From: Pollenia angustigena
Taxonomy: Eukaryota; Arthropoda; Insecta; Diptera; Polleniidae
NCBI GenBank assembly: GCA_930367215.1
Contig: OV884056.1
Location: 197,945,310-198,009,309 of the forward strand
Reading direction: 5' to 3'
DNA length: 64,000 nucleotides
A program made the translations under genes and the position numbers. Each line of letters opens with the position of its first letter. Positions within the stretch are counted from its first letter, which is position 1. Below the pieces are notes generated by a model. That model had not been told where the DNA came from. It did not search any database and worked only from the letters and a program-made list of their open reading frames with translations. This document shows, piece by piece, positions 21,960 through 33,831 of this stretch.

Positions 21960-22831
21960 GTAACGGTCGTTACCGATTTTCGGAGATTTTTTAAATAAAA
22001 TTCCAACCTACCCAAATATGCCACGAGGATTGCTCCATTTTCGACTTACGAATGTTCAAGCAACGGCAGCAACCAAAAGAATTCATGAAAAATTTAATTT
22101 CAATACTTTTTTGACCATTAAAAAAGTAACAGTCGTTACTTTATAAATGTACTGTTTTCAAATGTCGGAAGCAAACATCATGTATTGTAAAATTTTGCAC
22201 AGGATATGTCAAGTAAAATATCTGATTAGTTGCTTTGAAATGTTTTGTTTAAGGAATGGATTTATTTTCAAACCAAAGAATTGAGTTACCAGAAAAATTT
22301 TTTTGTTTTAAAGTAACGGTCGTTACATTATAAAAAGTTAAAAGTTTTTTTTATTTGAATTAATTTATTATGGGTTACAAAAAAAAAAAAAAAAAAAAAC
22401 CAAACGAAAAGCTATATACTATTGCGTAAAATTAGTGTGTTAAGTTTTTTTCATAATTTAATTCACTTTCAGATGAACAATAAACGTCATTATAATGAAC
22501 GCGTTTTAGGCTGTTCATTTTGAAAGTTTTTTCTTTTCGTTTTTTTTCTGTATTTTTGCATATTGGTAATTTGCTGCATGATTTTTCAGCTAAAATCAGT
22601 AAGAATTTAATTAAGCAAGACGAAAACAGTTCAAATGCAAAACGCCAAAAAAGTAACGGTCGTTACATCTTAAAAAAATGTTTAAAAAATCAAAATAGGC
22701 TTTTGATGCTTATTTGGCCTTACAAAATTCTTCATCTTACTTCATCTTTCTGCTACTATAAAATTAAATCGTTTCAATGAATTACAAAAAAAAAAAAAAA
22801 ACTTTTGTGCTTTTAGGGTAACGGTCGTTAC
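21960..22831. repeat. Five near-palindromes GTAACGGTCGTTAC in about 170-bp steps
   Basis: The 14-mer GTAACGGTCGTTAC (once GTAACAGTCGTTAC) occurs at 21960, 22126, 22313, 22653 and 22818. Steps are 166, 187, 340 and 165 bp, so about one, one, two and one times 170. Sequence between the words is only weakly alike (A-rich before, ATTATAAAAA after). This could be a decayed 170-bp satellite or a MITE with repeated binding sites. Confidence 0.8.
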
Positions 22832-23689
22832 AGTCAGTGAGGTTGTTTTGAACTATTCAAAAAACATTAAATTTTAAATTGTCGCCAGTGTGACCGCAAC
22901 TAAAAAAAAATTGGATGCTAAATGGAGGTTAAAACAATGCTAAAAATGCTAAAAATAAAATTTGAAAATGCTAAAATTTCTTAAATAATTGTAACATTTG
23001 TGAGGACAAGGTTCTTTAATTTTTCTTTTTTAACTGTATAATTTTTTTTTTTTTTTTTTAAAAGGAAATAAAAATGTTTATACATACCAGAGAAAGTCAA
23101 TAGGAATAAAAAAAATTAAAGTACTCTAGCACATATCGACAATTTTCAATACATGTGCGCACTCGTATCTGTTTATTCTTATACTTGTGTATATCCATGC
23201 GCATTTGATTTCATTCATGTATGTTATCATACTTATTGTGTTTCATACTCGCACATATCCAGATACACCAATAGATATATCATTGACTTCAAACATTTTT
23301 TTTTTTGTTAATTTTATTCATAAATGTTGCCAGAATTTTTTTTTCCAAATTGCACAAAATAAATACGTTTTTTCAAAATCGTTTGAGTACAATTCAACAA
23401 AATATTATTGAAAAACGATTGTTGACTTTAAAAAAATTTTTGGAATATACGGATTTGCGTTCCTTTTTAAAAAAATGAAATTTCCTGCCTGCATCGCAGC
23501 ATTAGATTAAGATTTCTCTTTAGCTGAAAACATAAAAAAAGAAACAGAAAAGATCCCAAAATAGTTGAAAGCCTCTTTTTTAATTATTTTTATAAAAAAC
23601 CTCTTTCGTAAAATAGATTTTAATTTATTATAGCTTTTGAAGCATTATTTTAATTTGATAGCAAGCAAATATTTATTTATGTTTTAATT

Positions 23690-24180
23690 TAACTTTAACA
23701 TATTGTATTCCCAAAAATAACTTTGATAATATACTTGCATGTGCCTGTGCAAAAAAACTGAACTGGCAAATTGTTTTTCTGCTGTTTTCTTACGAAGACA
23801 ATAAAATGAAGCAATTTGTTTTTTAATTTTGTTTTTTCTTTTTACCCACTTACAACTACAATTAGAGTCGTAGGGGAATGTAAGAAAAGATAAACTCACT
23901 GTTTATTGTTCCTGTTTTGTTTAAGCTTTGATATAAGTACAAGTAAGACTTATTCGCTTTTAGGGTTTTATTTGTATAATATTTTTGGCTTTTCTTAAGT
24001 CTTTGGAAAAGATTTCCTGATGAGCTGGCCTTAGCAACCAGTGAAATGCGCATAGAGGCTAGCTTTCCCTCAACAATAAATCTGAGCATATTTATCAAAT
24101 ATGAAAAATTGGGAACTTAGCACGTCATACAGGATTCTTATTAATAATAAATTTTGTATTCCCAAAAATAACTTTGATAG
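23690..24180 (+). repeat. Dispersed repeat bounded by TTGTATTCCCAAAAATAACT
   Basis: TTGTATTCCCAAAAATAACT occurs at about 23702 and again at about 24157 in the same direction, about 455 bp apart. The stretch between (GAAAAGATTTCCTGATGAGC, AACCAGTGAAATGCGCATAG) recurs at 56510-56690, and parts at 12800 and 17020. Direct copies at both edges fit a two-unit tandem array or a repeat with terminal direct repeats. Confidence 0.65.
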
Positions 24181-24383
24181 TAAAAATCTAATTTAATCAG
24201 TGCTACATATGTTTTGCTAGTTTTGGAAGATACTTAAAATATAATTACATACATAAGTATGTTTTCTGCATCAAACATTTTTAGGTTGTGGCAACACTGC
24301 TTGCTTTAAAATAACCATACAAAAAATAACAATACTCATCGATACATGCCTATACTCATACGCATTCAAAGGATTAACCATAA

Positions 24384-25132
24384 AGCCGAAGGTCCACACC
24401 ATGCGTTTATGCGTCTGTCCTTTTTATACATTTGACAAACAAGTTGAATCAGTGTAATTGTATATGACAAGTTACACAACAAAATGCAGAGAATGCATAG
24501 ACGCATCAACGCATGAAAGTAGGTTTACTTTCTACTTTTGTATCCGTCGCATGTGTGGTGAAAAAAAGTCAGCTGTTATTGATAGCCATGGATGGCAAAT
24601 CATATTTTATTTTCAATGTTATCGATAAATATGTTTGTGTGGTGGATTACTTTTTACTATGTTTTCGCATTAAAAAAGGTTTTTAATAAGAGAAAAAGCT
24701 TTCGTAATAAAGATTGTATAAACTTTAATGAATAAAATACATTAAAATTAATTTTTAGTACAATTTAACAAGAACAAGATTTGCCATTCTAGTTATCGAT
24801 TACTTTTATCTTCTGAGTGTCATCTTTGTTGTGTTTATTATTTTTTTTAACAAATACCATGAATTGGAAAGTTATTGATACTGTGAAAAATCACGAATAT
24901 TTTTATAATAAAAGCTTACTCCCCTATGAATTCTATTAAATAAATTCTATTAAAATATCAATTACACTCTCAATTTATTGCCAAATTGTTTTTAATTGTT
25001 AAACATTTTAGCACAACAGCAGATAAAAAAAAAATTTGGCGCATAAGACGCATTGCATGTAACTTGAATTTAGAAACGCACAAAAAGTATCATACGCATC
25101 TACGGATGAACGCATGGTGTGGACCTTCAGCT
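24384..25132. mobile_element. MITE with AGCYGAAGGTCCACACCATG ends, TAA duplication
   Basis: The ends AGCCGAAGGTCCACACCATG and AGCTGAAGGTCCACACCATG (inverse) match over about 25 bp. TAA lies at 24381-24383 and 25133-25135. 749 bp, no coding capacity; Harbinger-type by its 3-bp duplication. ATGCGTC-type words recur inside both ends. Confidence 0.88.
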
Positions 25133-25657
25133 TAAGCATGCTTGTTTGTTTATACTCATGCCAGTCGATATACAAACTTATTCATGTTCATACTTATTGG
25201 TAGTCATACCAGCCTGTACTCGTGCTCGGTGGCGTATGAATAGGTTATAAGTATTAAAAATATAAGTTTTTGGCTTTCTCTGATACATACCTACATTGGT
25301 TTGAAATTTAGTTTAAATTTTTTTCAGAAAAATGCATTTATTGAAAAGTTTGAACAGAGAAAGTTTGCAGGAAACCAAAGAATAAATTATATTTAAGATT
25401 GAGAATTTTAACTCTCTTTTGATAGAAAGGGTCTCAGTTTTCGTCCGTTACACATTTTAATGAATTAATTATACATTAATTTACTTAAAAATATTATATT
25501 TCTTTAAAATAAAATGAAGTTCATATAAAATAATTATATACTTACATAGATTTATTTAATAAGAACAATTCAGTAGTTTGACAAAAGTTAGCGATTTTTT
25601 AAACAAAAAAAAAGAAAACAGAAGTCCCTATCTACAAAATATTACAAAGAACTGTTA

Positions 25658-25924
25658 AGGCGCAACCATAATGTGCTTTAGTTGGCTTAAGCAGATATGC
25701 TAATACATGTAAATCATATGAGGCAAACCATTTTGAACTTAAAGAAAATTTTTGCTAAGTTTTATGAAACTGTCATTTCCTTAAGCAATTGCGAAATTGA
25801 TCGCACATTCCGTAGGGAATCAAAGGTTTTTTGATTTTGTTTTTTTTTTTAAATACATTTGAGAGACTTTTTGTTAATTTTTGTCAGTAGGTTAAGCAAG
25901 GCTATGCATATTATGGTTGGGCCT
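25658..25924. mobile_element. MITE with AGGCSCAACCATAATRTGC ends, TTA duplication
   Basis: AGGCGCAACCATAATGTGC and, inverted, AGGCCCAACCATAATATGC are the ends; TTA lies on both sides (25655-25657, 25925-25927). 267 bp. A truncated relative sits at 13691-13881. Confidence 0.85.
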
Positions 25925-26797
25925 TTAGGTTTTACAAGAAAAGTATAAGAAAAATAAATTATAAACAGTTTAAGGCGATTAATAAATTTAACATTTTAAA
26001 TGGTTTTTTGTAAAATTTGTAAAATGTTAGATAGGGTTTTTTGCGTTTTATGTAACGATATTCCTACATATCTGCGGCAATAAATAATAATGGCTTAAGT
26101 CGGAATTTAGTGTTTTGCGATATTAAGGGTTTTGTCTACAGTTGTATATTGTATTGTGAAAGTTAAAGTATTAAGTTAAAATATTAAGCCGTTATTATTT
26201 ATTGCTAAAGATCTATAATATTAAATACAAAATATAAATAAAAACAAAAATTGTCATTGAAAACATAAAAGGCTATTCAACAGCATTTTCAGTAAATTTA
26301 ATTACACATTAAACACACCATTATATGAATAGTTTTCCATAATTTCGAAAGTGTTGGTCAAAATACCATTAGAATATGATCTGTTTTCATAATATTCTTA
26401 ACACCTATCCAGAATTCAATAGTTGAACTTTGATTCATAAATTCATATGCATTCAGCTTTTGCCATTGTTATTCCAAAACCGTTATTTCTTCTGTAGTAA
26501 AATCTACCATTTCTTCTTTAATTTTTTTTTTTGGTGTTTGAAGGGTTGATATTATTATACATTTGTATAAACGTATAAATGACAAAATACAATTATAGAG
26601 ATTGACAGAAGTGATAAGTTATACATATTGTGAAATAGCAATATATAAAATTTTGAAGATTAAAAAATGCTAAGTAATGCTAAAAGAATGTTACAAAAAT
26701 GCTGAAAATAATGCTAAATGCTATTTGAAAAATTCGCTGCTAAATCAAAATAAATAATGCTAAATTAAGCAGTGGAAATGCTAAAAGGGTCACACTG

Positions 26798-27512
26798 CTT
26801 GTCGCCTTTAAAATTGTAGCTCATCATGAAGAAAATTTTCAGCTTTCAGCTCTCATTTGTTTTGTTCGTAAACCACCGTTAGAACAAAGTTACCAGAGGG
26901 TTAAAAAAATTACCGTGCAACGCGCACGGTTTATTAAATTTAAAGTAGCATATTTTTGTTAGTATAAAGAAAATTAAAGTTAATGACAGATACATTAATT
27001 TTGTATAATATTAGTGGAAAAATTAATTAATAATAATAATTTCATTTTTGAGCTATAAGGGGTAATACATAATCTTGGCGCTGTAGATATTCAACCATTA
27101 CGCTGATTTGACTGATTCGCCGGGCTACATATATATGTATACGATTTAATTAATTTTTTTTTAAAAATGAATGTAGCTTTTCCTGATTTCAAAAGTGGTT
27201 CTGGTAAAGTTAAGTGATCCTCAAAGAATGAGGTATAAAAAAGGGAATATTATTTTTTAAGTTTAAGCACAGGATAGTTTTTAAATTCTGTTTGATTTCA
27301 ATTTCATTATAATTCGATTTCCAGATCATGGCTGTATATCTTTATGGAGTAACGACTTTAATTCGCTGTCCAGGACAGTCTTTGTCTTCTGTGTCGATTG
27401 AGGAAATCCATGAAAATATTCAAATGAAATCAATGAAAATATTCGAAAAAACTTTTAATAAGCAATCAGTTTGATTCAGCTGATTTTCTTGTTCTTAATT
27501 GAAGAAGTTGAA
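26798..27512. other. No gene seen
   Basis: AT-rich DNA between two elements, with no convincing motif. Confidence 0.4.
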
Positions 27513-27675
27513 GCTAATTATGGCAGTCGTGATCGAATACTTCTTCGATTCGAAAGCATTTTTATTTCAGTCGATACTGAACGAATCGAAATTATTTTTT
27601 CAGTGTTGTAAAAACTCAAATAAATGCTTTACAACAACAACGAAAAAGTATTCGATCACGACTGCCATAATTAGC
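27513..27675. mobile_element. Foldback MITE with 30-bp perfect inverted repeat
   Basis: GCTAATTATGGCAGTCGTGA... at 27513-27542 is repeated inverted without mismatch at 27646-27675. 163 bp in total; the perfect arms indicate a young insertion. No clear target duplication. Overlapping ORFs on both strands are by-products of the inverted repeat. Confidence 0.8.
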
Positions 27676-27899
27676 CCCCAGTTATTTTTCGAATAATTCA
27701 AAGCCCGGGTTGTTTTTAAATGTCGGATTTGTGAATATTCCTGTAAAAAGTCTATTGGTGAACTTAGAGTTAGGCTCGCCTTTTTAATTAATTGAATGGG
27801 GAGCTGAGAGAGTTTATGTATCACATTAGGTAAGACTGATACGAGGTGGATCATCCATACCTATTTGCACCAACAGCAATTTGGCCTAATAGCCCAAAG

Positions 27900-28200
27900 C
27901 CCAATTCAATACTAACTTGGCTTATAGTGATTCAACGTATTCCATTGCACTTCCCTACAGCATTCCAGAGTTGGTATATTTCGTCCTTTTAAAAATTGTC
28001 ACTCCTAATGCGATTAAATATACGACAACCCCATTAGTAGTGTTTCAGTGTCTCTTTTTCTTCACCACATGATCTACATTTTGTTTCGTTAGATAATTCT
28101 ATGCGAGCTTAATGAGTCAGTTGCTCCGTGTGACCCGCTAATACATTGCCTAATTTCACATTAGGCAAAAGTGTTAAAATTGTTTCATTCGAAAAATTCT
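27900..28200 (-). pseudogene. LINE ORF2 C-terminal fragment with CCHC knuckle
   Basis: Read on the minus strand from about 28145, one frame gives LAGHTEQLTH, stop, ARIELSNETKCRSCGEEKET, then LKHY, stop, WGCRIFNRIR. The order (T/A)GHxxxLxxH, CRxCGEExET, H, C, RxR is that of the region after RNase H in I-type LINEs, and is the same region as 20500-20620 in the LINE at 19638, but diverged. Two in-frame stops and loss of everything upstream mark it as an old fragment. No target duplication was found. The family call rests on the C-C-H-C spacing and flanking conserved words. Confidence 0.7.
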
Positions 28201-29359
28201 TTCTGGAACCATTAACATAAATTATAAGAAATTATATCAAATGGTAGCTAAAATAAATAAAATTTATTCCTTTACAATCAAAATTTTAGCTGAAATGTTT
28301 CTTGCCATATCAAATCAATTAAAATTACTTATCTACCACTTTTGTGTAGCGCATTTTACATAAATGCAAAAACATTTTTCCAGACATTGTTTGATGACCA
28401 TAAACACATACCAAGACTTGTTCAATGGAAATGTTAACATTAAAATGTAAATAATGTTAAATTTGTAAACCACTAGATAACGTATTTTTAAAATGGGGGG
28501 TAATATTGTAGCAACAATTAAAATAAAAAAAAAACAGCATTTATCTCAATAATACCATATAACATTAATTCTGAGAGATGTAAAATCAGACATTTGATTA
28601 GGACGAGTTTGGAAGACTTTTCAAAAGTTGTCGTTTGTTTTAATTTTAAACTGGGAACCTTTCTAAATTTCTTAACAAAAGCATATTTTAAGACGTCTTT
28701 AGAATTATCTACAGTTATTTTTTCGGTTCCTTATTTCGAGGACTTTGTCTATTCCCGAGAGGAAACTCTGCGGAATCTTATGTAAAGAATAAATAAAATT
28801 TTTAGTCGTTGTCTACGTTGGCAACTCTAAGAGCAAGTAAAAGTGCTACATACGGCTGTGCCGAATTTTTGTTTCCCTTCATTAAGAGTTCAAATGTGTC
28901 AAAAGGCTTTATGTGAGATCTATGATAAATACAATTTAGTCGTATTCAGTAAAATTCCGAAAGTTCGCGCTATATGGGATCTATTTTTAAAATTACACTG
29001 AAAAGAAAAGTCCATCCATCCGTACTTTAATTAAGCCGTAGCGGTGTCAATAATACTGTACGTATGGATTTCCTTAAATCAAGTACAGAATGTTTGATTC
29101 TACAAAAGATTATTCAAGTACCCTGAATTTAAAAGAAACCGAAGAAGGATTGACTTACGGTAAAAGTGATATAAAGATAAATCGCAAACTGGGCTAAATC
29201 TATAAGTTGGTTTAATCTTGTATTCGTTCTTCAAAAAAATATCCGAATGAGGATTGATTGGTTTTAATCGAAGCACTTATCTCTTTGAACCAGATAGAGA
29301 GAATATTATTACTGATTTACTTTCCTTTCTTACCACTTAATTTATTTACCCTCCATCAG
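28201..29359. other. No gene seen; short Helitron-like scrap at 28843-28890
   Basis: 28843-28875 reads AAGTGCTACATACGGCTGTG then CCGAATTTTT, the 3' hairpin end of the Helitron-like family in reverse. The remainder is AT-rich, with no motif that I recognise. Confidence 0.5.
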
Positions 29360-29620
29360 AGCAGTGTCATAAAGTCCAAGGACGTTATGGCACTTTGTAG
29401 AGTGTCATAATGTCAACAACATGCTTACAAACTCGAAAGCATAGCCGGCCTTAGGCCGGGCGCAGGGATTCTCTCCTCTTTGATAAAACAAGTACCGACT
29501 TTGCTAACTAAAGCTTTTCTGCACAGCCGGCCTTCGCCGGGCTCAAGGGTTTTCTCCTCTATGGTATAACAAACACACTATGACACTGGACGTTATGACA
29601 TGCCACCTACCAAACCATTC
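29360..29620. mobile_element. MITE-like element with paired GC-rich hairpins
   Basis: The edges GCAGTGTCATAAAGTCC and, inverted, GCATGTCATAACGTCC pair. Inside are two copies, about 82 bp apart (29443 and 29525), of a hairpin AGCCGGCCTTMGGCCGGGC-like word followed by an 18-20 bp shared tail ending TTCTCTCCTCT. Target duplication not resolved. Confidence 0.55.
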
Positions 29621-29889
29621 TTTACACATTTTTGTTTCACCTTTCTTGTATTTCCCCTTTTCGTAAATATTCTACTTTGAAAATTTGATGCTCATATTTA
29701 GTTAAATAATTTTATCAAGTAGAATTCGGGAATTTTCGCTTCTTAGTTTACTTTTCAAATATTTTACACAAAACAAGCAAACTGGTTTTACCTACTTTTA
29801 AACTGATGTTGTTGTTTCTACAAAAAATTTTTACAAATACAAAAGGCACCACCAACAAAAAGCTTTTGATTAAAGAATTTTTTAAATTC

Positions 29890-30141
29890 AAATAAATAAA
29901 AATTAATCAAGCTCGAGGCCAGTGTTTTTTCGTAAATAAAAATTCCTTTTTTATTTGCTTCCAATATTTCGATCTTCTTTGAAGATCATCATCAGGGATT
30001 TCTTTTCAGTGAATTTTTATAAACACAAAAAATCCCTGATGATGATCTTCAAAGAAGATCGAAATATTGGAAGCAAATAAAAAAGGAATTTTTATTTACG
30101 AAAAAACACTGGCCTCGAGCTTGATTAATTTTTATTTATTT
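29890..30141. repeat. Near-perfect 113-bp inverted repeat with hammerhead-like cores
   Basis: The arms 29890-30002 and 30029-30141 are almost identical inverses around a 26-bp spacer. Each arm, read outwards from the spacer, contains CTGATGA, then a 7-bp hairpin GATCTTC-AAA-GAAGATC, then GAAA. CTGATGA-stem-GAAA is the catalytic core of a hammerhead ribozyme, known in Penelope-like and some other retroelement ends. One extra T separates CTGATGA from the stem, so activity is doubtful. Confidence 0.75.
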
Positions 30142-30244
30142 AAATTTCGAAAGGTCGAAAAAGAACAACTTTGATTTTTTAAATTCTTTAAAAAAAATTC
30201 CGCGATCGGGTTTCGAAAGTCAAAGATCAAAGATATTAAAAATG

Positions 30245-31485
30245 GCATAAATGAGGCAAAAAGTGATATCAATCCAAAGACGAACGTCATCATAAAATTT
30301 TGTCATATTTTATGCATCATCTATACTACATATACGACTACAGTGACTTCAATTAGATGCCATGTTTTGGGTATTATTAAAATTATTTTCATGTTTAACA
30401 AGTTAGAGTGCTATATTCGGCTGTGCCGAATCTTTGATACCCTCCACCGACAGTTAGAATGTTTAAGGAGTAATGTCTGTATGATGTTATTATTATCTTA
30501 AACTGTGACGATATGTTAGTAATTATAGTTTTAGAAGACTAAACTGTTTTCCGGTAGTAGGGTTTATATGGGGCCTACGGTAAATTATGGACCGATCCTC
30601 ACGAAATTTCACAGTGTTATTTCTAGTCAAATAAAACAAATTTTTGCAAAATCTTATCTCATTCCGTGTCTTGTTCCAGCATTTATGTTATTTTTTGTAA
30701 CAAAATTATAAATTTTTTTAGGTGGTGGTTCCACATTTTGATTCATAGCTCTGGTCCTACTGAACCGATTTTGCTGGATTTTAATCCCAAACTGCTTAGG
30801 ATAACTACAAGCAATTTGGCACCAAGTTTGTTCATTTCTTTTGAGTTGTTCGAAAGTGAGCGTGTTTTCAACAGACGGACAGACAGACGGACATTATGGG
30901 GTCTGAGATGAATAATAAAAAAGTTTCACACGGAATGACAAACTTAATATACCCTCTTCAAACTAATTGTGGTGGAGGGTATAAAAAGTAAAATAAGAAG
31001 CAAAAATTCCCATATTCTATTTGTTTAAATTATTTAGTTAAATACATTCAATTTTAAAAGTAAAATTGTTACGAAAGCCAAATTGGGCATGCTGCTGATG
31101 TCTTATAACTGAGAGTTCTTCTGTAAACAAAGGGCGCAATGCAACAAAAATGAAACAAACATCTGTAACGGGTAATTAAATAATCTTATTCTCTCCTTTG
31201 ACTTAAGCCAATCCCAATGAATAATTTGTCCTTTTTCTGATGTTACTGAGTCATCGCACTGATGACATTTTTTATTTAACTGACTCCGATTCGTCATTTC
31301 TGTGATGACGATGTGTCATCCCATTGATGACATAATCTCAAAGTTTGATCCTGATGACAATTTATCCAAGTGGTGTTAAGGCTGACATCACAATGATGAA
31401 GATTGCCATGGGTTCAAAATTAAAGACACTTGTCACTGTACTGATGCCAAAATATACTAGCGTTATGACGCGTTTTCTATCAGTG
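30245..31485 (+). mobile_element. CACTGATA MITE, copy 3, split by a Helitron-like element
   Basis: 30265-30399 and 30990-31485 together follow the complete copy at 51710 (GTGACTTCAATTAGATGCCA, AGAAGCAAAAATTCCCATAT, GTTACTGAGTCATCGCACTG, ending TTTTCTATCAGTG). The left terminus has been lost. It is much more diverged than copies 1 and 2. Confidence 0.8.
30400..30989 (-). mobile_element. Helitron-like repeat, copy with GTCY core
   Basis: In reverse it runs from TTTTTATACCCTCCACCACA (30989) through a GTCTGTCTGTCCGTC-type core (near 30870-30890) to GATTCGGCACAGCCGAATAT and AGCACTCTAACTTGTT (30400). It lies inside the CACTGATA MITE at a point where the complete copy is continuous. It has only one of the 153-bp internal units. 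Confidence 0.8.
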
Positions 31486-33189
31486 TGTTAGTACAAAGTT
31501 TTATAATTTAATTTCTAGTCATATAAAACCTAATTGAACCTAATCTAAAGTGACCAAAATCAGAAAAACAAGTAAGAATGCTCTAATCGGCTTTGTCGAT
31601 TCTTATATACACTTCACTTTAGTTTAATTTAAGTAACCTTCAGAGTTTACATTTTTGATTTTTTTGGATTAGATTTTTGTTTTTTTTAAAATGGTTATTG
31701 TTCAAATTTTTTATGGGTTTAAGTTCATAAGCTCCTTTATAACCTGACCATATTTAAGACTCAAAATTTTATAAACCATTTAGGGTTTTCTTATAAAATA
31801 TTTTAAAAATATTTTTAATCAGATATTTTTGAACCATTTATTTTTAATTTTTCACAAAGAAAAAAAGTTATTGATTATAATATGTTTGGAGGCAACCATT
31901 ATATGGCTGTGGTTTCTTGATAACATGGTTACCTCTGACAATAATACGATTAAAGTAAGCATAATATGTTTACAAATTTTTCGTTTAAAATAGTTTTGTT
32001 TAAAGTGACCATGAAGAAAAATGTGTTTTTTGTGACTGTTAAATTATACAAATAATCATTGTTTTAAAAAAGACCTTTTAACTCTACTGTCTTACGGAAT
32101 ATATGATCATGATAAATAAAATATAATACCTTTTAATTTATGGATATTGACATTTTGTAACACTTCCTTAAAATAATGTGACTCATCCACTCTCATATTT
32201 AACATACCAACCCTTTCCTTAATAGCTCAACCTTCTTAAAGATAAACAATTCACAATATTTTCTTTTATTTCTAAAAGTACTCAATTCAAGGATAACAAT
32301 TGCATTAAGTACCCAAAAAGTAAAAAAAAAAACACGTACACACATTTCTTAAAATTTTGAATGGTCATAAAATATTAATGGTCGTTGTTGGATGATTGTG
32401 ACAGAAATCAATGAGTTATTTTAAACTCAGCGTGGGGTCTGCTTAAGAAATACTTCGAAAAAAACGTCCAAAAATTCATGTTAAGATTTTTTTTCATTTT
32501 CTTTGCTGTTTTCCTTGATATTTTTCTCTAGAGGTGCTTTCACATGGTATCAAAATATTGACATATCAGTTGAAACATTATCCAAAGTTTGAGCCTTGTT
32601 AGCAAGAGAGCTTTTGCTGGACGATTTATTATTTTGTTTTAAAGAGTTGTCTTTCAAAAGATGTCTAAAACTGTTGTTATTGTCAAGATAATGTATTAAT
32701 GATAGTGTTGTCCTAGTGTCTTGTTGTCTATAAAGGTGTCCATTTAAGTGGATAAAGAGAAATGTGGAAATTGTTGTAAGTAATTAAAAAAATCTAGTTA
32801 ACAAGAGGTGGACATTTAAAGGGGTAAAAGAGTTTTTAGAACGCTTTTGTTTTTCAATTTCATACAGGGTGGCTTAAAAGAATTGAAAAGGCTTACAGGC
32901 TGTTAAATGGTCTATGACTTAATTGTTTTAATTTGATTATCTTACATTTTTTTTAGGATGCTTAAAAAAAGAAATTGAAAATGGAAAGATCCACTTTTTA
33001 ACAACTTACTAAAAAAACTTTAAAAGAACATCATAATTTTGTGCACAATCAGATAATGAATGACGAATGGAGAACCTTATGCTATGCTTGCACGACATCG
33101 TTTTCTTTCGTAATTTTCTCTTTCATTCGTAATTCACATTATAATCTAAATTACATAATTCGTCATTTCTAGAAAAAGTTTTATTAAAA
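31486..33189. other. No gene seen; repeat scraps
   Basis: 31568-31630 (AACAAGTAAGAATGCTCTAA, TCGGC) is a decayed Helitron-like 3' end in reverse. 31880-32050 carries the CCATATNATGGTT repeat. TACAGGGTGGCTTAAAAG at 32864 resembles a mariner terminus, but no partner was found. A short inverted pair AATGACGAAT / ATTCGTCATT lies at 33059 and 33160. Confidence 0.45.
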
Positions 33190-33439
33190 AGGACAGTTTG
33201 GACCCTATTCGATAAATAAGAGTAAATCCACTTTAAGGTAAGATCTGTAAATCCCATTATTTGAAGCTTCTTAACCAAAAGAGCATGATTGACTTTGTCA
33301 AAAGCTTTGCTGAAATCGGTGTAGATAACATCTGTTTGATTCCTTGTGAAAAAGCCACGATTGATAGCAATTGTGAGCTGAAGAAGGTTTGTAGTGGTAG
33401 AGCAACCTTTTTTAAATCCGTGTTGATATGGAGATATTA

Positions 33440-33831
33440 GTGGTATTCACACCGAGCTTGTTAGTTTGTTAGTCGTTAATTGTTACTTTTTTACACTCAT
33501 TTTGTTTTTGTATATTTAACGCGCTACCGGATTAACATTTAACAAATTAACGACACGGAACCCCTGATAAAATAGTTGTTAGTTGGTAACTCATAATCAG
33601 CTGCTGCAGTTTCTAAATAAATATAATAAAAGTCATTTGTGATACATTTCTAAAAAAATATTTGTGTGGCAATTTTCGTGTACATTGAGAGTAAGTATGT
33701 TAATTAAATGATTTTTTTATTTTAAAGTTACCAGACTAACAAAGTTTTAAAAGGGGGTCGTTCACAGTTGGTAACTTTAACAAATTACAAACTACCGAGT
33801 AACAAATTAACAAGTTCGGTGTGAATACCAC
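33440..33831. mobile_element. MITE inserted in the LINE RT, GTGGTATTCACACCG ends
   Basis: GTGGTATTCACACCGAGCTT and the inverse of AACAAGTTCGGTGTGAATAC are the ends. TATTA flanks both sides (33435-33439, 33832-33836). Removing the element and one TATTA restores the RT frame (YYQISNI joined to ISPYQHG). The duplication may be 5 bp, or 3 bp (ATT) with A/T as outermost base of the inverted repeat. Confidence 0.9.

Larger units (their letters stand above)
22886..26797. mobile_element. hAT-like shell with CAGTGTGACC ends
   Basis: CAGTGTGACC at 22886 and GGTCACACTG ending at 26797 form a 10-bp perfect inverted repeat. The flanks ATTGTCGC (22878-22885) and CTTGTCGC (26798-26805) are an 8-bp duplication with one change. 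The word ATGCTAAA recurs just inside both ends (22915-22980 and 26668-26785), but in the same orientation. The 3.9-kb interior encodes no recognisable transposase and holds two later MITEs (24384-25132, 25658-25924) and a dispersed repeat (23690-24180). Confidence 0.8.
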
